Of a DNA stretch of 64,000 nucleotides, positions 34,464-44,399 are shown in pieces; within the stretch, counting starts at the first letter, position 1; each line of letters starts with the position of its first letter. The translations under genes and the position numbers were made by a program. The notes beneath the pieces were generated by a model. It did not search any database. It saw only the letters and a list, made by a program, of their open reading frames with translations, and was not told the origin of the DNA. Source of the stretch: Mycolicibacterium frederiksbergense (lineage in GTDB: Bacteria > Actinomycetota > Actinomycetes > Mycobacteriales > Mycobacteriaceae); assembly GCF_012223425.1 (NCBI RefSeq), contig NZ_CP038799.1:2480001-2544000 (forward strand), read 5' to 3'.

Positions 34464-36737
34464 ATGACGACATCGACACCCGTGTCCGGCCCGAGCATTG
34501 AATTACGCATCGGAGGAATGACCTGCGCCTCCTGCGCCAACCGCATCGAACGCAAGCTCAACAAGATCGACGGCGTCGCGGCAACAGTCAACTACGCGAC
34601 CGAGAAGGCCACCGTCACGGTGCCTGACGGATACGATCCCACGCAGCTGATCGCCGAGGTGGAAAACGCCGGATACAGCGCCGCGCTACCCACACCGGAG
34701 AAGCCCACCCCGACTGGGGAGACAGGCGAAACCGACGACCCCGACATGGTGTCCCTGCGCCACCGGCTGACCGGTTCGGTACTGCTATCGGTGCCCGTCA
34801 TCGCGATGGCGATGATCCCCACACTGCAGTTCACCTACTGGCAGTGGGCATCGCTGGCGCTGGCTGCGCCGGTGATCGTCTGGGCGGCGTGGCCGTTTCA
34901 CCGCGCCGCCTGGGCCAACCTGCGCCACGCCACGGCGACGATGGACACGCTCATCTCCCTGGGCACCTTGTCGGCCTTCCTGTGGTCGCTGTACGCGCTG
35001 TTCCTCGGGACCGCCGGCACCCCAGGAATGAAGCATCCGTTCGAACTGACACTCGCACCGTCTCACGGCGCCGCCAACATCTACCTCGAAGTCGCCGCTG
35101 GAGTAACGACATTCATCCTTGCCGGGCGCTACTTCGAAAAACGGTCCAAACGGCAGGCCGGTGCGGCGCTGCGGGCGCTGTTGGAGATGGGCGCCAAGGA
35201 GGTGTCCGTTCTGCGCGACGGCGCGGAAACGAAGATCGCCGTCGAGGACCTGATAGTGGGCGACGAGTTTGTCGTGCGCCCGGGAGAGAAGATCGCCACC
35301 GACGGGGTAGTGGTATCGGGGACTTCGGCGGTTGATGCCTCGATGCTGACCGGCGAATCGGTCCCCGTGGAGGTCGGTCCAGGTGACACCGTGGTCGGTG
35401 CGACCGTCAACGCCGGCGGGCGGCTGGTGGTGCGCGCCGCCCGCGTCGGTTCCGACACCCAGTTGGCGCAGATGGCCCAACTGGTGGAGAACGCTCAAAC
35501 GGGCAAGGCCCAGGTCCAGCGTCTGGCCGATCGGATCTCCGGCGTCTTCGTGCCGATCGTGCTCGCGATCGCGGTGATCACACTCGGCGCATGGCTGGGC
35601 GCGGGTTTCCCGGTCGCGGCCGCCTTCACCGCCGCAGTGGCGGTCCTGGTCATCGCCTGCCCCTGTGCGCTCGGTTTGGCCACGCCGACGGCACTGCTGC
35701 TGGGCACCGGTCGCGGCGCGCAGATGGGCGTGTTGATCAAGGGCCCGGAGGTGCTGGAGTCCACCCGCAAGGTCGACACCGTGGTGCTGGACAAGACCGG
35801 CACCGTCACCACCGGCAAGATGACCCTGGTCGACGTCATCACCTCGCCGGGAACCGAACGCGTGGACCTGCTCCGGCTGGCCGGCGCATTGGAGAACGCC
35901 TCGGAGCACCCGATCGCCCAGGCCATCGCCATGGCCGCCACCGAAGAAGTCGGGACGTTACCCACCCCTGAGGATTTCGCCAATGTCGAAGGCAAGGGTG
36001 TGCAGGGTGTCGTCGACGGCCACGCTGTCGTCGTCGGACGCGAATCACTGCTCGCCGACTGGGCCCAACACCTGAGCCCCGAGTTGGTGCAGGCGAAAGA
36101 CGCGGCCGAAGGGCAGGGCAAGACGGTGGTCGCTGCCGGCTGGGACGGCCAGGCTCGCGGCGTACTCGTCGTCGCGGATACCGTGAAACCGACCAGTGCT
36201 CAAGCGATCTCACAGATGCGTGAGCTTGGTCTGACGCCTGTGCTGCTCACCGGGGACAACGAAGCCGTCGCCCGCCAGATCGCCGCCGAGGTCGGCATCG
36301 ACACCGTGATCGCCGAAGTCATGCCCAAAGACAAAGTCGACGTCATCGCCCGGCTGCAATCCGAGGGCAAGACCGTGGCGATGGTCGGCGATGGCGTCAA
36401 TGACGCGCCCGCCCTCGCCCAAGCCGACCTCGGCCTGGCCATGGGCACCGGAACCGACGTGGCGATCGAAGCCTCCGACATCACCTTGGTGCGCGGCGAC
36501 CTGCGCAGCGCCGTCGACGCGATCCGGCTGTCTCGCAGAACATTATCGACGATTAAGACGAATCTGTTCTGGGCGTTCGCCTATAACGTCGCCGCCGTAC
36601 CGGTTGCTGCACTGGGCATGCTCAACCCGATGCTCGCCGGCGCGGCCATGGCGTTCTCCAGCGTCTTAGTCGTGGGCAACAGCCTCCGACTGCGCGGCTT
36701 CAAATCCACATCCACATCCTCTGCCCCTACCCACTGA
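34464..36737 (+). CDS. Cu(I)-translocating P-type ATPase (CopA type)
   Basis: The 757-residue pump has one N-terminal HMA domain (GMTCASC near 18-24), eight membrane helices, the CPC ion site ([12 protein letters not shown] near 398), the actuator motif TGES, the phosphorylation site DKTGT near 442, the P1B motif SEHPIAQA, and [12 protein letters not shown]. This is the P1B-1 class that exports Cu(I). The copZ-like chaperone encoded just upstream would deliver copper to it. A ribosome site (AAGACAGAGG) precedes ATG 34464. CtpV of M. tuberculosis is a comparable pump. Confidence 0.95.
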   Translation: MTTSTPVSGPSIELRIGGMTCASCANRIERKLNKIDGVAATVNYATEKATVTVPDGYDPTQLIAEVENAGYSAALPTPEKPTPTGETGETDDPDMVSLRHRLTGSVLLSVPVIAMAMIPTLQFTYWQWASLALAAPVIVWAAWPFHRAAWANLRHATATMDTLISLGTLSAFLWSLYALFLGTAGTPGMKHPFELTLAPSHGAANIYLEVAAGVTTFILAGRYFEKRSKRQAGAALRALLEMGAKEVSVLRDGAETKIAVEDLIVGDEFVVRPGEKIATDGVVVSGTSAVDASMLTGESVPVEVGPGDTVVGATVNAGGRLVVRAARVGSDTQLAQMAQLVENAQTGKAQVQRLADRISGVFVPIVLAIAVITLGAWLGAGFPVAAAFTAAVAVLVIACPCALGLATPTALLLGTGRGAQMGVLIKGPEVLESTRKVDTVVLDKTGTVTTGKMTLVDVITSPGTERVDLLRLAGALENASEHPIAQAIAMAATEEVGTLPTPEDFANVEGKGVQGVVDGHAVVVGRESLLADWAQHLSPELVQAKDAAEGQGKTVVAAGWDGQARGVLVVADTVKPTSAQAISQMRELGLTPVLLTGDNEAVARQIAAEVGIDTVIAEVMPKDKVDVIARLQSEGKTVAMVGDGVNDAPALAQADLGLAMGTGTDVAIEASDITLVRGDLRSAVDAIRLSRRTLSTIKTNLFWAFAYNVAAVPVAALGMLNPMLAGAAMAFSSVLVVGNSLRLRGFKSTSTSSAPTH

Positions 36738-36776
36738 ACGCCTTCTTCACGACCCCTACTGCACTAAGGAGAACCC

Positions 36777-37052
36777 ATGTCCGACAACAAGAACCTGACG
36801 TCGAGCTGCTGCTGCAGCGGCCCAACACAAGACCTCGACACGACGATCATCAATCCTGGGACCACGAACCTCCTCGACCCCGCAACGGACGAGGCGACAT
36901 GCCCGGTGATGCCCGGCACGGCAGTAGACAAGGCGGCCGCCGAAGCCGCGGGGCTGTTCCGCGACTACCTAGGCCGACGGTACTGGTTCTGCTGCAAGGG
37001 ATGTGGACCGCAGTTCGACCGTGACCCCGACAAGTACGCCAGCGCGGCGTGA
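36777..37052 (+). CDS. YHS-domain metal-binding protein
   Basis: This 91-residue protein has a Cys triplet at the N-terminus (SSCCCSGPT), a CPVMPG motif and the C-terminal RYWFCCKGCGPQFDRDPDKYA, which is the YHS/TRASH-type metal-binding signature. YHS domains often occur at the N-terminus of copper ATPases; here it stands alone and may act as a cytoplasmic chaperone or sensor. AAGGAGAA precedes the ATG. It lies between the CopA-type pump and the repressor gene. Confidence 0.82.
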   Translation: MSDNKNLTSSCCCSGPTQDLDTTIINPGTTNLLDPATDEATCPVMPGTAVDKAAAEAAGLFRDYLGRRYWFCCKGCGPQFDRDPDKYASAA

Positions 37053-37077
37053 CTGACATCCCACACGCCGACCGCCG

Positions 37078-37108
37078 AGCGCCCCGCGGAGGCGCCCCGC
37101 GGAGGCGC
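37078..37108 (+). repeat. Short GC-rich tandem repeat
   Basis: GCGCCCCGCGGAG is repeated in tandem about 2.3 times between the YHS gene and the repressor gene. Its role is unknown; a stable mRNA structure is possible. Confidence 0.5.
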
Positions 37109-37135
37109 CCCCGCTCACAGTACGAAGGATCTGCC

Positions 37136-37465
37136 ATGACTCAAGTTGACGACGCTGACCACTGCCCGGCATCGGGTTCGGTCCACCACGGCTACATCAC
37201 CGATAAGGACAAGTACCTCAAACGCTTGAAACGCATTGAAGGCCAAGCCCGCGGCATCAGCCGGATGATCGCGGAAGAACGCTATTGCATCGACATCCTC
37301 ACCCAAGCTGACGCACTGACCAAAGCCCTGCAAAGCGTCGCGCTAGCGCTGCTCGACGACCATCTCCGACACTGCGTACGAGACGCTGCTGCCGCCGGGG
37401 GACCAGCCGCCGACGCCAAACTCACCGAAGCATCCGAAGCCATCGCCCGACTCGTGCGGTCATGA
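37136..37465 (+). CDS. ricR: Copper-sensing repressor of the RicR/CsoR family
   Basis: The 109-residue protein is all-helical, with HGYITDKDKYLKRLKRIEGQ at the start of the DUF156 core and the copper ligands Cys (RYCIDIL), His and Cys (DDHLRHCV). The C-terminus (KLTEASEAIARLVRS) resembles M. tuberculosis RicR more than CsoR. These repressors let go of DNA when Cu(I) binds. The four TACCC-N5-GGGTA palindromes in the window are the likely operators. ATG 37136 follows GAAGGA. An upstream in-frame start would add 29 residues of low-complexity sequence and is rejected. Confidence 0.9.
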   Translation: MTQVDDADHCPASGSVHHGYITDKDKYLKRLKRIEGQARGISRMIAEERYCIDILTQADALTKALQSVALALLDDHLRHCVRDAAAAGGPAADAKLTEASEAIARLVRS

Positions 37466-37562
37466 CCTACACCGACGGTGCACCGACGCGGCCGCCTGGG
37501 ATCGTCGCCGCTGCACACCTGCGAGCGAACAGACACGTGAGACTCCTCAAGGAGAGCACAAC

Positions 37563-39629
37563 ATGACTAACCACGACGAGCACGCCATTCACGACACCAA
37601 CGTCCATCACGACAACCATGCTGACCACGGGGGTCATGCCGGCCACGGCACCGATCATGTTGCTGTGTTCCGGAAGCTGTTCTGGATCAACCTGATCATC
37701 GCGATCCCGGTCATCGCGTTCTCGACCATGTTCGCCATGCTGCTCGGCTACGCAGTGCCCGACGTCCCCGGCGCCCGCTGGATCGCGCCACTGCTGGGCA
37801 CGGTGATGTACGTCGTCGGCGGTCGCCCCTTCCTCACCGGCGCCGTCAGCGAAATCCGTTCCCGCAAACCCGGAATGATGCTGCTCATCGGGCTGGCCAT
37901 TACCGTCGCATTCTTCGCCTCCTGGGGCGCGAGCCTGGGTTTACTCCACCACGAACTGGAGTTCTGGTGGGAACTCGCGCTGCTGATCGTCATCATGCTG
38001 CTCGGCCACTGGGTCGAGATGCGCTCCCTGGCTCAGACCACCTCCGCACTGGACTCCCTGGCCGCCCTGCTTCCCGACGAGGCCGAGAAGGTCGACGGAG
38101 ACCGCATCATCACCGTCTCACCCGCCGACCTGCAGGTGGGGGATCTGGTGGTTGTGCGACCCGGTGGCAGCGTCCCCGCCGACGGCAAAATCGTTGACGG
38201 ACGCGCGGACATGGACGAGTCGATGGTGACCGGTGAATCGCGGCCGGTGAACCGCAGCGTCGGAGATGCGGTGACAGCCGGAACTGTCGCCACAGATTCC
38301 GGGCTGCGGGTCGAAATTACCGCCACCGGCGACGACACCGCCCTAGCGGGAATTCAGCGCCTGGTCACCGAAGCCCAGAACTCGTCCTCGCGAGCCCAAC
38401 GCCTCGCCGATCGCGCGGCGGGATGGCTGTTTTGGTTTGCCCTAGGGACCGCCGCCATCACTGCCGCGGCATGGTCGATCGTCGGAGACCCCGACGCCTC
38501 CGTCATAAGAGCCATTACCGTGCTCGTCATCGCCTGCCCCCATGCGTTGGGGTTGGCCATACCACTTGTCGTCTCGATCGCCACCGAACGCGCCGCGCGG
38601 GGGGGCGTGCTGATCAAGGATCGCCTCGCCCTAGAAGGTATGCGCACTGTCGACGCCGTGCTCTTCGACAAGACCGGCACCCTGACCAAGGGCGAACCAA
38701 CCGTGACCGCGATCGAGGTCCGCGGCGACCTCGACGACGACACCGTGCTCGCCCTCGCCGCTGCCGCCGAGGCCGACAGTGAACACCCCCTGGCACGGGC
38801 GATCGTGAAAGCCGCCGAGGAGCGGGGACTGACTGTGCCACGCGCGAAGGGTTTCTCGTCCTCTCCCGCCGTCGGGGTGACTGCCACGGTCGACGGGCAC
38901 GAGATCCGCGTGGGCGGCCCCCGCCTGCTCGAAGAGATCGGCGCGCAAGAGGTTCACGCGGCGACCTCGTGGCGCGACGAGGGCGCGATCATTCTGCACG
39001 TCATCCGCGACGGTGCTGTGGTCGGCGGGCTGCGCCTGGCCGACGAGATCCGCCCCGAGTCGCGCGACGCCGTCGATGCGTTGCACAAGCTCGGCATAGA
39101 GGTGGTCATGATCACCGGTGACGCCGAAGCCGTCGCGCTGGCGGTAGGTCACGAACTGGGCATCGACCGGGTGTTCGCCGGAGTACGCCCGGAAGACAAG
39201 GCGTCGAAAGTTGCTGCGCTGCAACAGGAGGGCAAGAAGGTCGCGATGGTCGGCGATGGCGTCAACGATGCCCCAGCGTTGGCACAGGCTGACGTCGGCA
39301 TCGCGATCGGCGCCGGCACAGATGTTGCCATCGCCTCTGCCGGCGTGATCCTGGCCAGCTCCGACCCGCGCTCGGTGCTGTCGGTCATCGAACTGTCGCG
39401 CGCCAGCTACCGGAAAATGAAGCAGAACCTCTGGTGGGGCGCCGGCTACAACCTCATCGCAGTGCCGTTGGCCGCCGGTGTGCTCGCACCGATTGGATTC
39501 GTCTTACCGATGTCGGTCGGCGCCATCCTCATGTCACTGTCGACGATCGTCGTAGCGCTCAACGCGCAACTGTTGCGCCGCCTTGACCTGACGCCCGAGG
39601 CAAGTACCCGCGCCGTCCTCAACCGCTAG
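37563..39629 (+). CDS. CopB-type heavy-metal P-type ATPase (CPH motif)
   Basis: The 688-residue pump has a His-rich N-terminus (about residues 3-33, rich in HD and HH) instead of an HMA domain, a CPH ion site (IACPHALGLAIP near 323), TGES, DKTGT near 369, SEHPLARA and [15 protein letters not shown] and a His-rich head define the P1B-3 class (CopB), linked to copper or silver export. With the CopA-type pump it gives the island two distinct copper exporters. A strong ribosome site (AAGGAGAG) precedes ATG 37563. Confidence 0.95.
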   Translation: MTNHDEHAIHDTNVHHDNHADHGGHAGHGTDHVAVFRKLFWINLIIAIPVIAFSTMFAMLLGYAVPDVPGARWIAPLLGTVMYVVGGRPFLTGAVSEIRSRKPGMMLLIGLAITVAFFASWGASLGLLHHELEFWWELALLIVIMLLGHWVEMRSLAQTTSALDSLAALLPDEAEKVDGDRIITVSPADLQVGDLVVVRPGGSVPADGKIVDGRADMDESMVTGESRPVNRSVGDAVTAGTVATDSGLRVEITATGDDTALAGIQRLVTEAQNSSSRAQRLADRAAGWLFWFALGTAAITAAAWSIVGDPDASVIRAITVLVIACPHALGLAIPLVVSIATERAARGGVLIKDRLALEGMRTVDAVLFDKTGTLTKGEPTVTAIEVRGDLDDDTVLALAAAAEADSEHPLARAIVKAAEERGLTVPRAKGFSSSPAVGVTATVDGHEIRVGGPRLLEEIGAQEVHAATSWRDEGAIILHVIRDGAVVGGLRLADEIRPESRDAVDALHKLGIEVVMITGDAEAVALAVGHELGIDRVFAGVRPEDKASKVAALQQEGKKVAMVGDGVNDAPALAQADVGIAIGAGTDVAIASAGVILASSDPRSVLSVIELSRASYRKMKQNLWWGAGYNLIAVPLAAGVLAPIGFVLPMSVGAILMSLSTIVVALNAQLLRRLDLTPEASTRAVLNR

Positions 39630-39943
39630 GAACCGTCGACCGTGTGCAGGTATCCCGGCGCAGCTGTCCAGTGCGTCGGATCGGCCGAGATCGTGGATTA
39701 CGACGACGCCGACGCGCGAAGGGCATTCCACGCGCGGTGGTTCTCCGTCGCATCCTTCCCGCCGAGGAGCGCATCGTCGCTCAGCGTGCTCAGCTGCGCT
39801 TTATCGTCTCCCCGGCCGAGGCGATTGCTATCCACCTACGGCATCGGCATGTCGGCCCTCGCCACCGTGCGGCATCCGGGCGGGGCCATCGGCCGCGAGA
39901 CTTGACGGGCGGCAACTACGAGACCGAGGCGCGCGATTGGCTG
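39630..39943. other. Gap without recognisable gene
   Basis: Several short open frames exist on both strands, but none shows a ribosome site plus protein-like composition. A decayed gene is possible. Confidence 0.35.
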
Positions 39944-40837
39944 CTACGCGGGCCCGCGCCAATGCACGTGGTCATGGTCTCGGTGGTCGTCTAGCGGCTC
40001 TGCCGCAGGAAGCGGTTCGTTGATTGGTACCGGCGTGGCCACATCAGGGGCACTGCTCGGGGCGGGCGCAGGTAATTCAGCCGGGTGGGCAGCAGGCGGG
40101 GGAGAAGCCGGCTCCGGATCGTGACCGTGATGGGCGTCGCCGTGTTCTACGCCCGTCCCGTGATCGTTGCCTCCTGTTTTTCCAGGAGGCGCTGCAGGGT
40201 CGGGCTCAGGATGATTGTGATGGTCCTCGGCTTGTCCCGCATCAGTCCTGTGGTGATCGGCCACCGCTTCCGCACCTGCTGGCGCGTGGTGGCCATGGCG
40301 CAGACCAGATGCAGCACCCACGGTGGACGCCAGCGTAACGACCCCGATCGCGCCGAGGAGCACCATGGCGCTGCCGAAGGCCGGCAACGGTTCTCCTTGC
40401 AGGCCGCGATACCAGACCCATCCGGCGCCCATCACGACATAAATCTGAAGCAACAGCGCGCATAAGTCCGCGGCTTGCACCAGTTCGGCTTCACCTGCGT
40501 GGGGGCCGAACGGCGCACCAGCGGTTCTCGACACGGACCAGAGACCGATGACCGCGAGGTTGACCATGATGCCGAGGGCCAGCACCGGGTTGGTGGTTCG
40601 GGCGAGAACCAGGCGCGCCCAGCAGAGTTGGAAAGCCGCGAGGGATGCGAAGAACAAGCCTGCCGGCATCCACTCCTGCCAGTGGGTGGGTACGACGGCG
40701 AAGTGGATAACAGAAGCGCCCAACGAGGCGAGCGCGGCGAGCCGACCGGCGAGCCTGCTGTCGGTCTTCCTCGCTGTCCTGGGGGCCACGGAACCATGAT
40801 GACAGCGCCACCTCCGACAGCGGTTGCCAGACACCAC
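39944..40837 (-). CDS. Membrane protein with His-rich C-terminal tail
   Basis: The protein (297 residues from GTG 40837; an in-frame GTG at 40789 is the alternative) has four membrane helices (about 30-48, 57-78, 85-100, 160-178) and a C-terminal tail of about 110 residues full of His, Asp and Pro (HGHHAPAGAEAVADHHRTD, EDHHNHPEPDP, HGDAHHGHDPEP, DDHRDHDHVHW). The tail looks like a metal sponge. I do not recognise the family. It is preceded by a BlaI-type dyad (40869-40891), so it belongs to that regulon and not to the RicR-type operon upstream. Confidence 0.7.
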   Translation of the reverse strand: MVSGNRCRRWRCHHGSVAPRTARKTDSRLAGRLAALASLGASVIHFAVVPTHWQEWMPAGLFFASLAAFQLCWARLVLARTTNPVLALGIMVNLAVIGLWSVSRTAGAPFGPHAGEAELVQAADLCALLLQIYVVMGAGWVWYRGLQGEPLPAFGSAMVLLGAIGVVTLASTVGAASGLRHGHHAPAGAEAVADHHRTDAGQAEDHHNHPEPDPAAPPGKTGGNDHGTGVEHGDAHHGHDPEPASPPPAAHPAELPAPAPSSAPDVATPVPINEPLPAAEPLDDHRDHDHVHWRGPA

Positions 40838-40868
40838 ATCTCAATCCGACCGAGACCCGTTCGTCATA

Positions 40869-40891
40869 ACCTACTGACTTGCTACGTAGAT
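40869..40891 (-). promoter_or_regulatory. BlaI-type dyad, one good half
   Basis: Halves ACCTACTGAC (weak) and CTACGTAGAT (perfect), spacer TTG, 32 bp before the His-rich membrane protein. Confidence 0.5.
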
Positions 40892-40969
40892 GACATCGAT
40901 ACTCTGCCACGAGCTGACGCCCGAGGCGAGCACCCGCGCGGTCCTTGATCGCTGACAAGCAGGCTCGGG

Positions 40970-42340
40970 TCAGGCCCCGAACAGGAGGTACAGGCCCGCA
41001 AACGTATAGCCGACCATTGTCAGCATCATCGCGAGCTGGCCGGTCAATTGATGGCCAACGGGCAAGACCCGTAATGCTTTATCGTGCGCGGCTATGACAG
41101 CCAGCATATGTCCGATGACAACGGAGGCGACCTTGATGGTCCACAGCAACGTCGGGTTCAGAGAGAGGACGTACTGCACGTCGGCGGCGTCAAGGCCGAG
41201 TAGGTGCCAGCCCCTGTCGAGCGGGTCGGCGAGCCGCACGATGGTTTCCTGACCACGCTCCACGAGGTACGAGAGGTAGTGCGCGAAAATGTAGCCCACG
41301 ACTATGGGAATGAGGCTATGAGCGAGTAGGGCCGGCAGCTGCCGGCGTTGCTCGCGACTCACACCGGCGGTTGCGCGAGCCGCGGCCGAGAAGGTCACTC
41401 CGACTGCGAGTACGAAAAGTAGGAGCCCGAGGGATCGCAGTACCGTGCCGCCCGCGGAGGGGCCGACGAGAGGGATGCCGGCGGCGTTGCGAGTGACGAA
41501 GTTACTGAAGACGGAGGACTGAGAGAAGCTGTCGAACGCGGTGGATCCGAGCAGCACCGCCATGACCGCTACGGTGCCTGGCCGCACCGGCATGGTCGGC
41601 AGATGATCGAGCGGATTCCCGAGAACGATGCGTCCTGTCGTGCGGTTCCTCCTGAAAGGTGCCAGCCGCGAGACTGTCACGCTGTAGACCTCGAACGGAT
41701 CAGCTCGGGCGAACCACGTAGTTCCGAAAAGTGCTGCGCCAACCAGCATTGTGACGGCGTAGAGGAGTATCCAGATCTTGATCGCCGTCAGTGAGCCAGG
41801 ATCGGAACTCGCTAGTTCCAGCCATACGAACGCGAAGAGGCCAATGACACCCGGCCAGTACCCCCAGCCCGGCCGGTACAGCATACGCCCCTCTTCGGGG
41901 GCCGCGCCGCGCCGCCCAATGTGCAAGAGTCGCCACACGGTGCGCACGGGCGAGATCACGCGCCAAATTGGGCCTAATACAACCGATATGGCGACCAGGC
42001 CGACCCACAGCAGCACGTAGAACACGCCCGGTAGGGCGTTGTCACTGCCCTGGGGTCCCCAGATCGCGGCGATGGCCACCCAAACGGTGAACATTGCGGC
42101 GGCAATCGCGGCGATCCATCGGACAGCGGGGGAGTCGACGACTGCAGACACCCACTGCGGCAACTCTCGTCCGGGCTTCGCTGGGTCAAACCGCGGCGTC
42201 CGCCACGCCACGGCCACGATGGCGAAGGTCGCCGCCAACGCCCATGCGGCTCCAATCAGCGCGTAGGACAATGGCACTGGGAGATCGGTCGATCCGCCTA
42301 CGCCGTGCGCCAGGAACGCTTCAGCGGCTTCGCGCGTCAA
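40970..42340 (-). CDS. Polytopic membrane protein of the ycnI operon
   Basis: The 456-residue protein has about ten membrane helices with several His residues near the membrane face (ALLAHSLIPIVVGYIFAHYLSYLV, VIGHMLAVIAAHDKALRVLP). I do not recognise a named family. It starts at TTG 42340, which overlaps the stop of the cupredoxin-like gene (TTGA), so translation is coupled. The order YcnI, cupredoxin-like lipoprotein, this protein suggests a copper capture-and-transfer set; that role is inferred from context only. Confidence 0.7.
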   Translation of the reverse strand: MTREAAEAFLAHGVGGSTDLPVPLSYALIGAAWALAATFAIVAVAWRTPRFDPAKPGRELPQWVSAVVDSPAVRWIAAIAAAMFTVWVAIAAIWGPQGSDNALPGVFYVLLWVGLVAISVVLGPIWRVISPVRTVWRLLHIGRRGAAPEEGRMLYRPGWGYWPGVIGLFAFVWLELASSDPGSLTAIKIWILLYAVTMLVGAALFGTTWFARADPFEVYSVTVSRLAPFRRNRTTGRIVLGNPLDHLPTMPVRPGTVAVMAVLLGSTAFDSFSQSSVFSNFVTRNAAGIPLVGPSAGGTVLRSLGLLLFVLAVGVTFSAAARATAGVSREQRRQLPALLAHSLIPIVVGYIFAHYLSYLVERGQETIVRLADPLDRGWHLLGLDAADVQYVLSLNPTLLWTIKVASVVIGHMLAVIAAHDKALRVLPVGHQLTGQLAMMLTMVGYTFAGLYLLFGA

Positions 42341-42768
42341 GGCCGGACTTCGATGGTGACGACGGTGACGTGCAAGTCGTGCAATTCCACTGCGACTCGC
42401 CCGGGGATGTTGACAGTGAACTCGAAGCGCTGATCTGGAGTGGCTGCAACGTCGAACACGTTCTCGGGCACCGAATGCACGTGCAGGCTGTCGACTGCGT
42501 CGCTGCTCACCTTGAGCACGATCGGCTGCCCAGCGACAGCTTGGGCCTCTGCATTGGTGGGTGTCACCGCGCCGCCGTCGATTGAGATGTCGATGACCGT
42601 GCCGGCTTCAGCGCTTGCCGAAGGGGTGCTGCCAGGGGCTTGAGGGGAGGCCGAAGGCGCGGCGGAGGAGGAGCTCGTCGACGGCGGCGGTGAGCCACAC
42701 CCCGCGACCATGGCGACGGCCGCGCCCATGGTCACGCTGACTTTCAAGAAAACACTGCGAGTACTCAT
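42337..42768 (-). CDS. Cupredoxin-like lipoprotein
   Basis: The 143-residue protein has a lipoprotein signal (VSVTMGAAVAMVAGC), a Ser/Pro/Ala linker (about 24-55) and a beta-sandwich domain with cupredoxin-like features: AGQPIVLKVSSDAVDSLHVH near 85-105 and the C-terminal NIPGRVAVELHDLHVTVVTI. Ligands could be His residues in LHVHS and ELHDLH. It lies between YcnI and the polytopic protein. The ATG at 42768 follows AGGACA. Confidence 0.75.
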   Translation of the reverse strand: MSTRSVFLKVSVTMGAAVAMVAGCGSPPPSTSSSSAAPSASPQAPGSTPSASAEAGTVIDISIDGGAVTPTNAEAQAVAGQPIVLKVSSDAVDSLHVHSVPENVFDVAATPDQRFEFTVNIPGRVAVELHDLHVTVVTIEVRP

Positions 42769-42891
42769 CGATGGTCTGTCCTTGCGAATGGCCGGGGTAG
42801 ATGAAGCGTTCACGCTCGTAGCAGTTCGACGCCAACCGGGCTCTACCGCAGTGGCAGAGCACAGCTGGGAGTGACGGTCTTCGGCAGGTCT

Positions 42892-43605
42892 TTACTCAGC
42901 GACCGCTGAGCGCTCGGGGGGCGCCGCAGCGCCCAGCGAGCCGGTGTCAGCGGACCGGCGAGCCCGGTCGATCGCGAAAATGCCCAGGGCGACGGCGATC
43001 ACCGCGAAACCCAGTGCAGTCCAGGCGATCACAGATGTCATAGCGCTCCCGCCGCCAGGGGCAGTGTCCGTACTCGCCCCGAGTGTCACTGTCGGCACGG
43101 GGAACTCCGGGTCACTGCCTTCGGGTACTGGTTCAGTCCAAGCGTCGGTGGTGCCATCAGCGAAGGTCTGAAAGGTTGGCAGGGAGAGAGTTTCGACATC
43201 CGGCAGCGGGCCCGCTTCGAGGACGAAGTCATCGAACTGGCCGGGCATGAGCCCCGGACCGACCGCGTTCCACGTCACCGAACTCACCACCTCATCGACT
43301 GCCGTGCCGTCGTCCCTGTAGATCGTCGGATTCGTCTTCTTCTTCTGTATATCGAGTTGCCAGCCCGCAACCGGCTGCGGCCGCACGGTGCGGATCTGGA
43401 TATCGTCAGGAATTCGCACTTCCACCTTGGTGGTAGGCGGGTTATCTGACTCTGCGGGAACCCGCAGCGTGATCAGCCCGGTCTCCCCGGGCTCCCCGCC
43501 CTCAATGTATGCACCTACATGGGCGGTCGCCGAGGGGCTCACAAGCAGTGCCACCACTGCACTCACCATGAGAACTCCGACGATGCGCAGCAGAATCTTC
43601 AGCAC
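42892..43605 (-). CDS. YcnI-family (DUF1775) copper-binding protein
   Basis: The 237-residue protein has a signal peptide (LLRIVGVLMVSAVVALLVSPSATA) and a DUF1775 domain that would begin with His after cleavage (ATA-HVGAYIEGG). DUF1775 proteins of the YcnI type bind copper through that N-terminal His and nearby residues; WNAVGPGLMPGQFDDFVLEAG holds the conserved Trp. A C-terminal helix (VIAWTALGFAVIAVALGIFA) anchors it outside the membrane. It is the first gene of a three-gene operon, with a BlaI-type dyad about 170 bp upstream. Confidence 0.9.
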   Translation of the reverse strand: MLKILLRIVGVLMVSAVVALLVSPSATAHVGAYIEGGEPGETGLITLRVPAESDNPPTTKVEVRIPDDIQIRTVRPQPVAGWQLDIQKKKTNPTIYRDDGTAVDEVVSSVTWNAVGPGLMPGQFDDFVLEAGPLPDVETLSLPTFQTFADGTTDAWTEPVPEGSDPEFPVPTVTLGASTDTAPGGGSAMTSVIAWTALGFAVIAVALGIFAIDRARRSADTGSLGAAAPPERSAVAE

Positions 43606-44027
43606 CGGCCACCTCCGTCTGTGTGAATTGCAATCTTCGAATAGGCATCGAGAGCGTTTGGCTCAGTTTGGAATTGCTTCCGCGGGAAGGGCCGGTGATC
43701 ACGCCACACAGTCCCTCCGTACGCAATCTGCTATAGCCTCCCGGATGCGCTCTCGCACCCACCTCAACGAGGCATAGCCTACGGGGTCAGTCCGTAGATG
43801 GGTGTAGCTGGGCCTCGGCGGGTCGCCGCTCACGGAGTTCGCGAGGTGCACAAACGTGAACCGGCCGAGGCAGTGGTTTCACGTCCGTTGCGAGTGACGT
43901 CTCCTGACCTCACCATCCCCAGCGGGACGTGCGTGTCACCAACGCTGAACCATGATGAGAGCTACATTGTCCCCAACCAAGCAGTCGAAGAACGCGGTGA
44001 ACAGGCCGTGTCAAAGGAGAGCACGAC
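43606..44027. other. Divergent region between ycnI and blaI 2
   Basis: It holds a BlaI-type dyad (43777-43799). I see no gene in these 422 bases. Confidence 0.45.
43777..43799 (+). promoter_or_regulatory. BlaI-type dyad between ycnI and blaI 2
   Basis: Halves GCCTACGGGG and GTCCGTAGAT with spacer TCA. Confidence 0.6.
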
Positions 44028-44399
44028 ATGCTGCAGCGAGGTTTCGGTGACCTGGAAGCGGTCATCATGGACCTCATCTGGAACTACGAAGATCCAGTGA
44101 CGGTGCGTCGGATCTTCGACGAACTCTCCGCCGACCGGCAGATCGCCTACACCACCGTGATGTCGACGATGGACAACCTCTATCGCAAAAAATGGCTGAG
44201 CCGTGAACGCAGCGGCAAAGCGTACTCGTACCGTGCCGTGATGAGCCGCGAGGAGCGTTCCGCTCGACTGATGCGGGCTGCCTTCGAGACCGGCGGTGAC
44301 ACGAACGCAGTATTGGCCTTCTTCGTCGAGCAGATGAGCGCCGAAGAATCTGCACAGCTGCGCTCAGCATTGCGCCGTGGTGGGAACCGGCGCCGATGA
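44028..44399 (+). CDS. BlaI/CopY-family repressor 2
   Basis: The 123-residue protein is a close paralogue of the repressor at 24579-24998: FGDLEAVIMDLIWNYEDPVT, AYTTVMSTMDNLYRKKWLS, SREERSARLMRAAFETGGDT. The recognition helix (YTTVMSTMDNLYRKKWL) is almost the same, so both may bind the same dyads. A good ribosome site (AAGGAGAGC) precedes ATG 44028. The M56 protease gene that follows is broken, so this repressor may depend on the protease of the first locus. Confidence 0.9.
   Translation: MLQRGFGDLEAVIMDLIWNYEDPVTVRRIFDELSADRQIAYTTVMSTMDNLYRKKWLSRERSGKAYSYRAVMSREERSARLMRAAFETGGDTNAVLAFFVEQMSAEESAQLRSALRRGGNRRR

Noticed and set aside
37049..37135. Upstream start for the ricR-like gene
   Set aside because: It would add 29 residues encoded by a GC-rich tandem repeat; the ATG at 37136 has a ribosome site and matches the family start.
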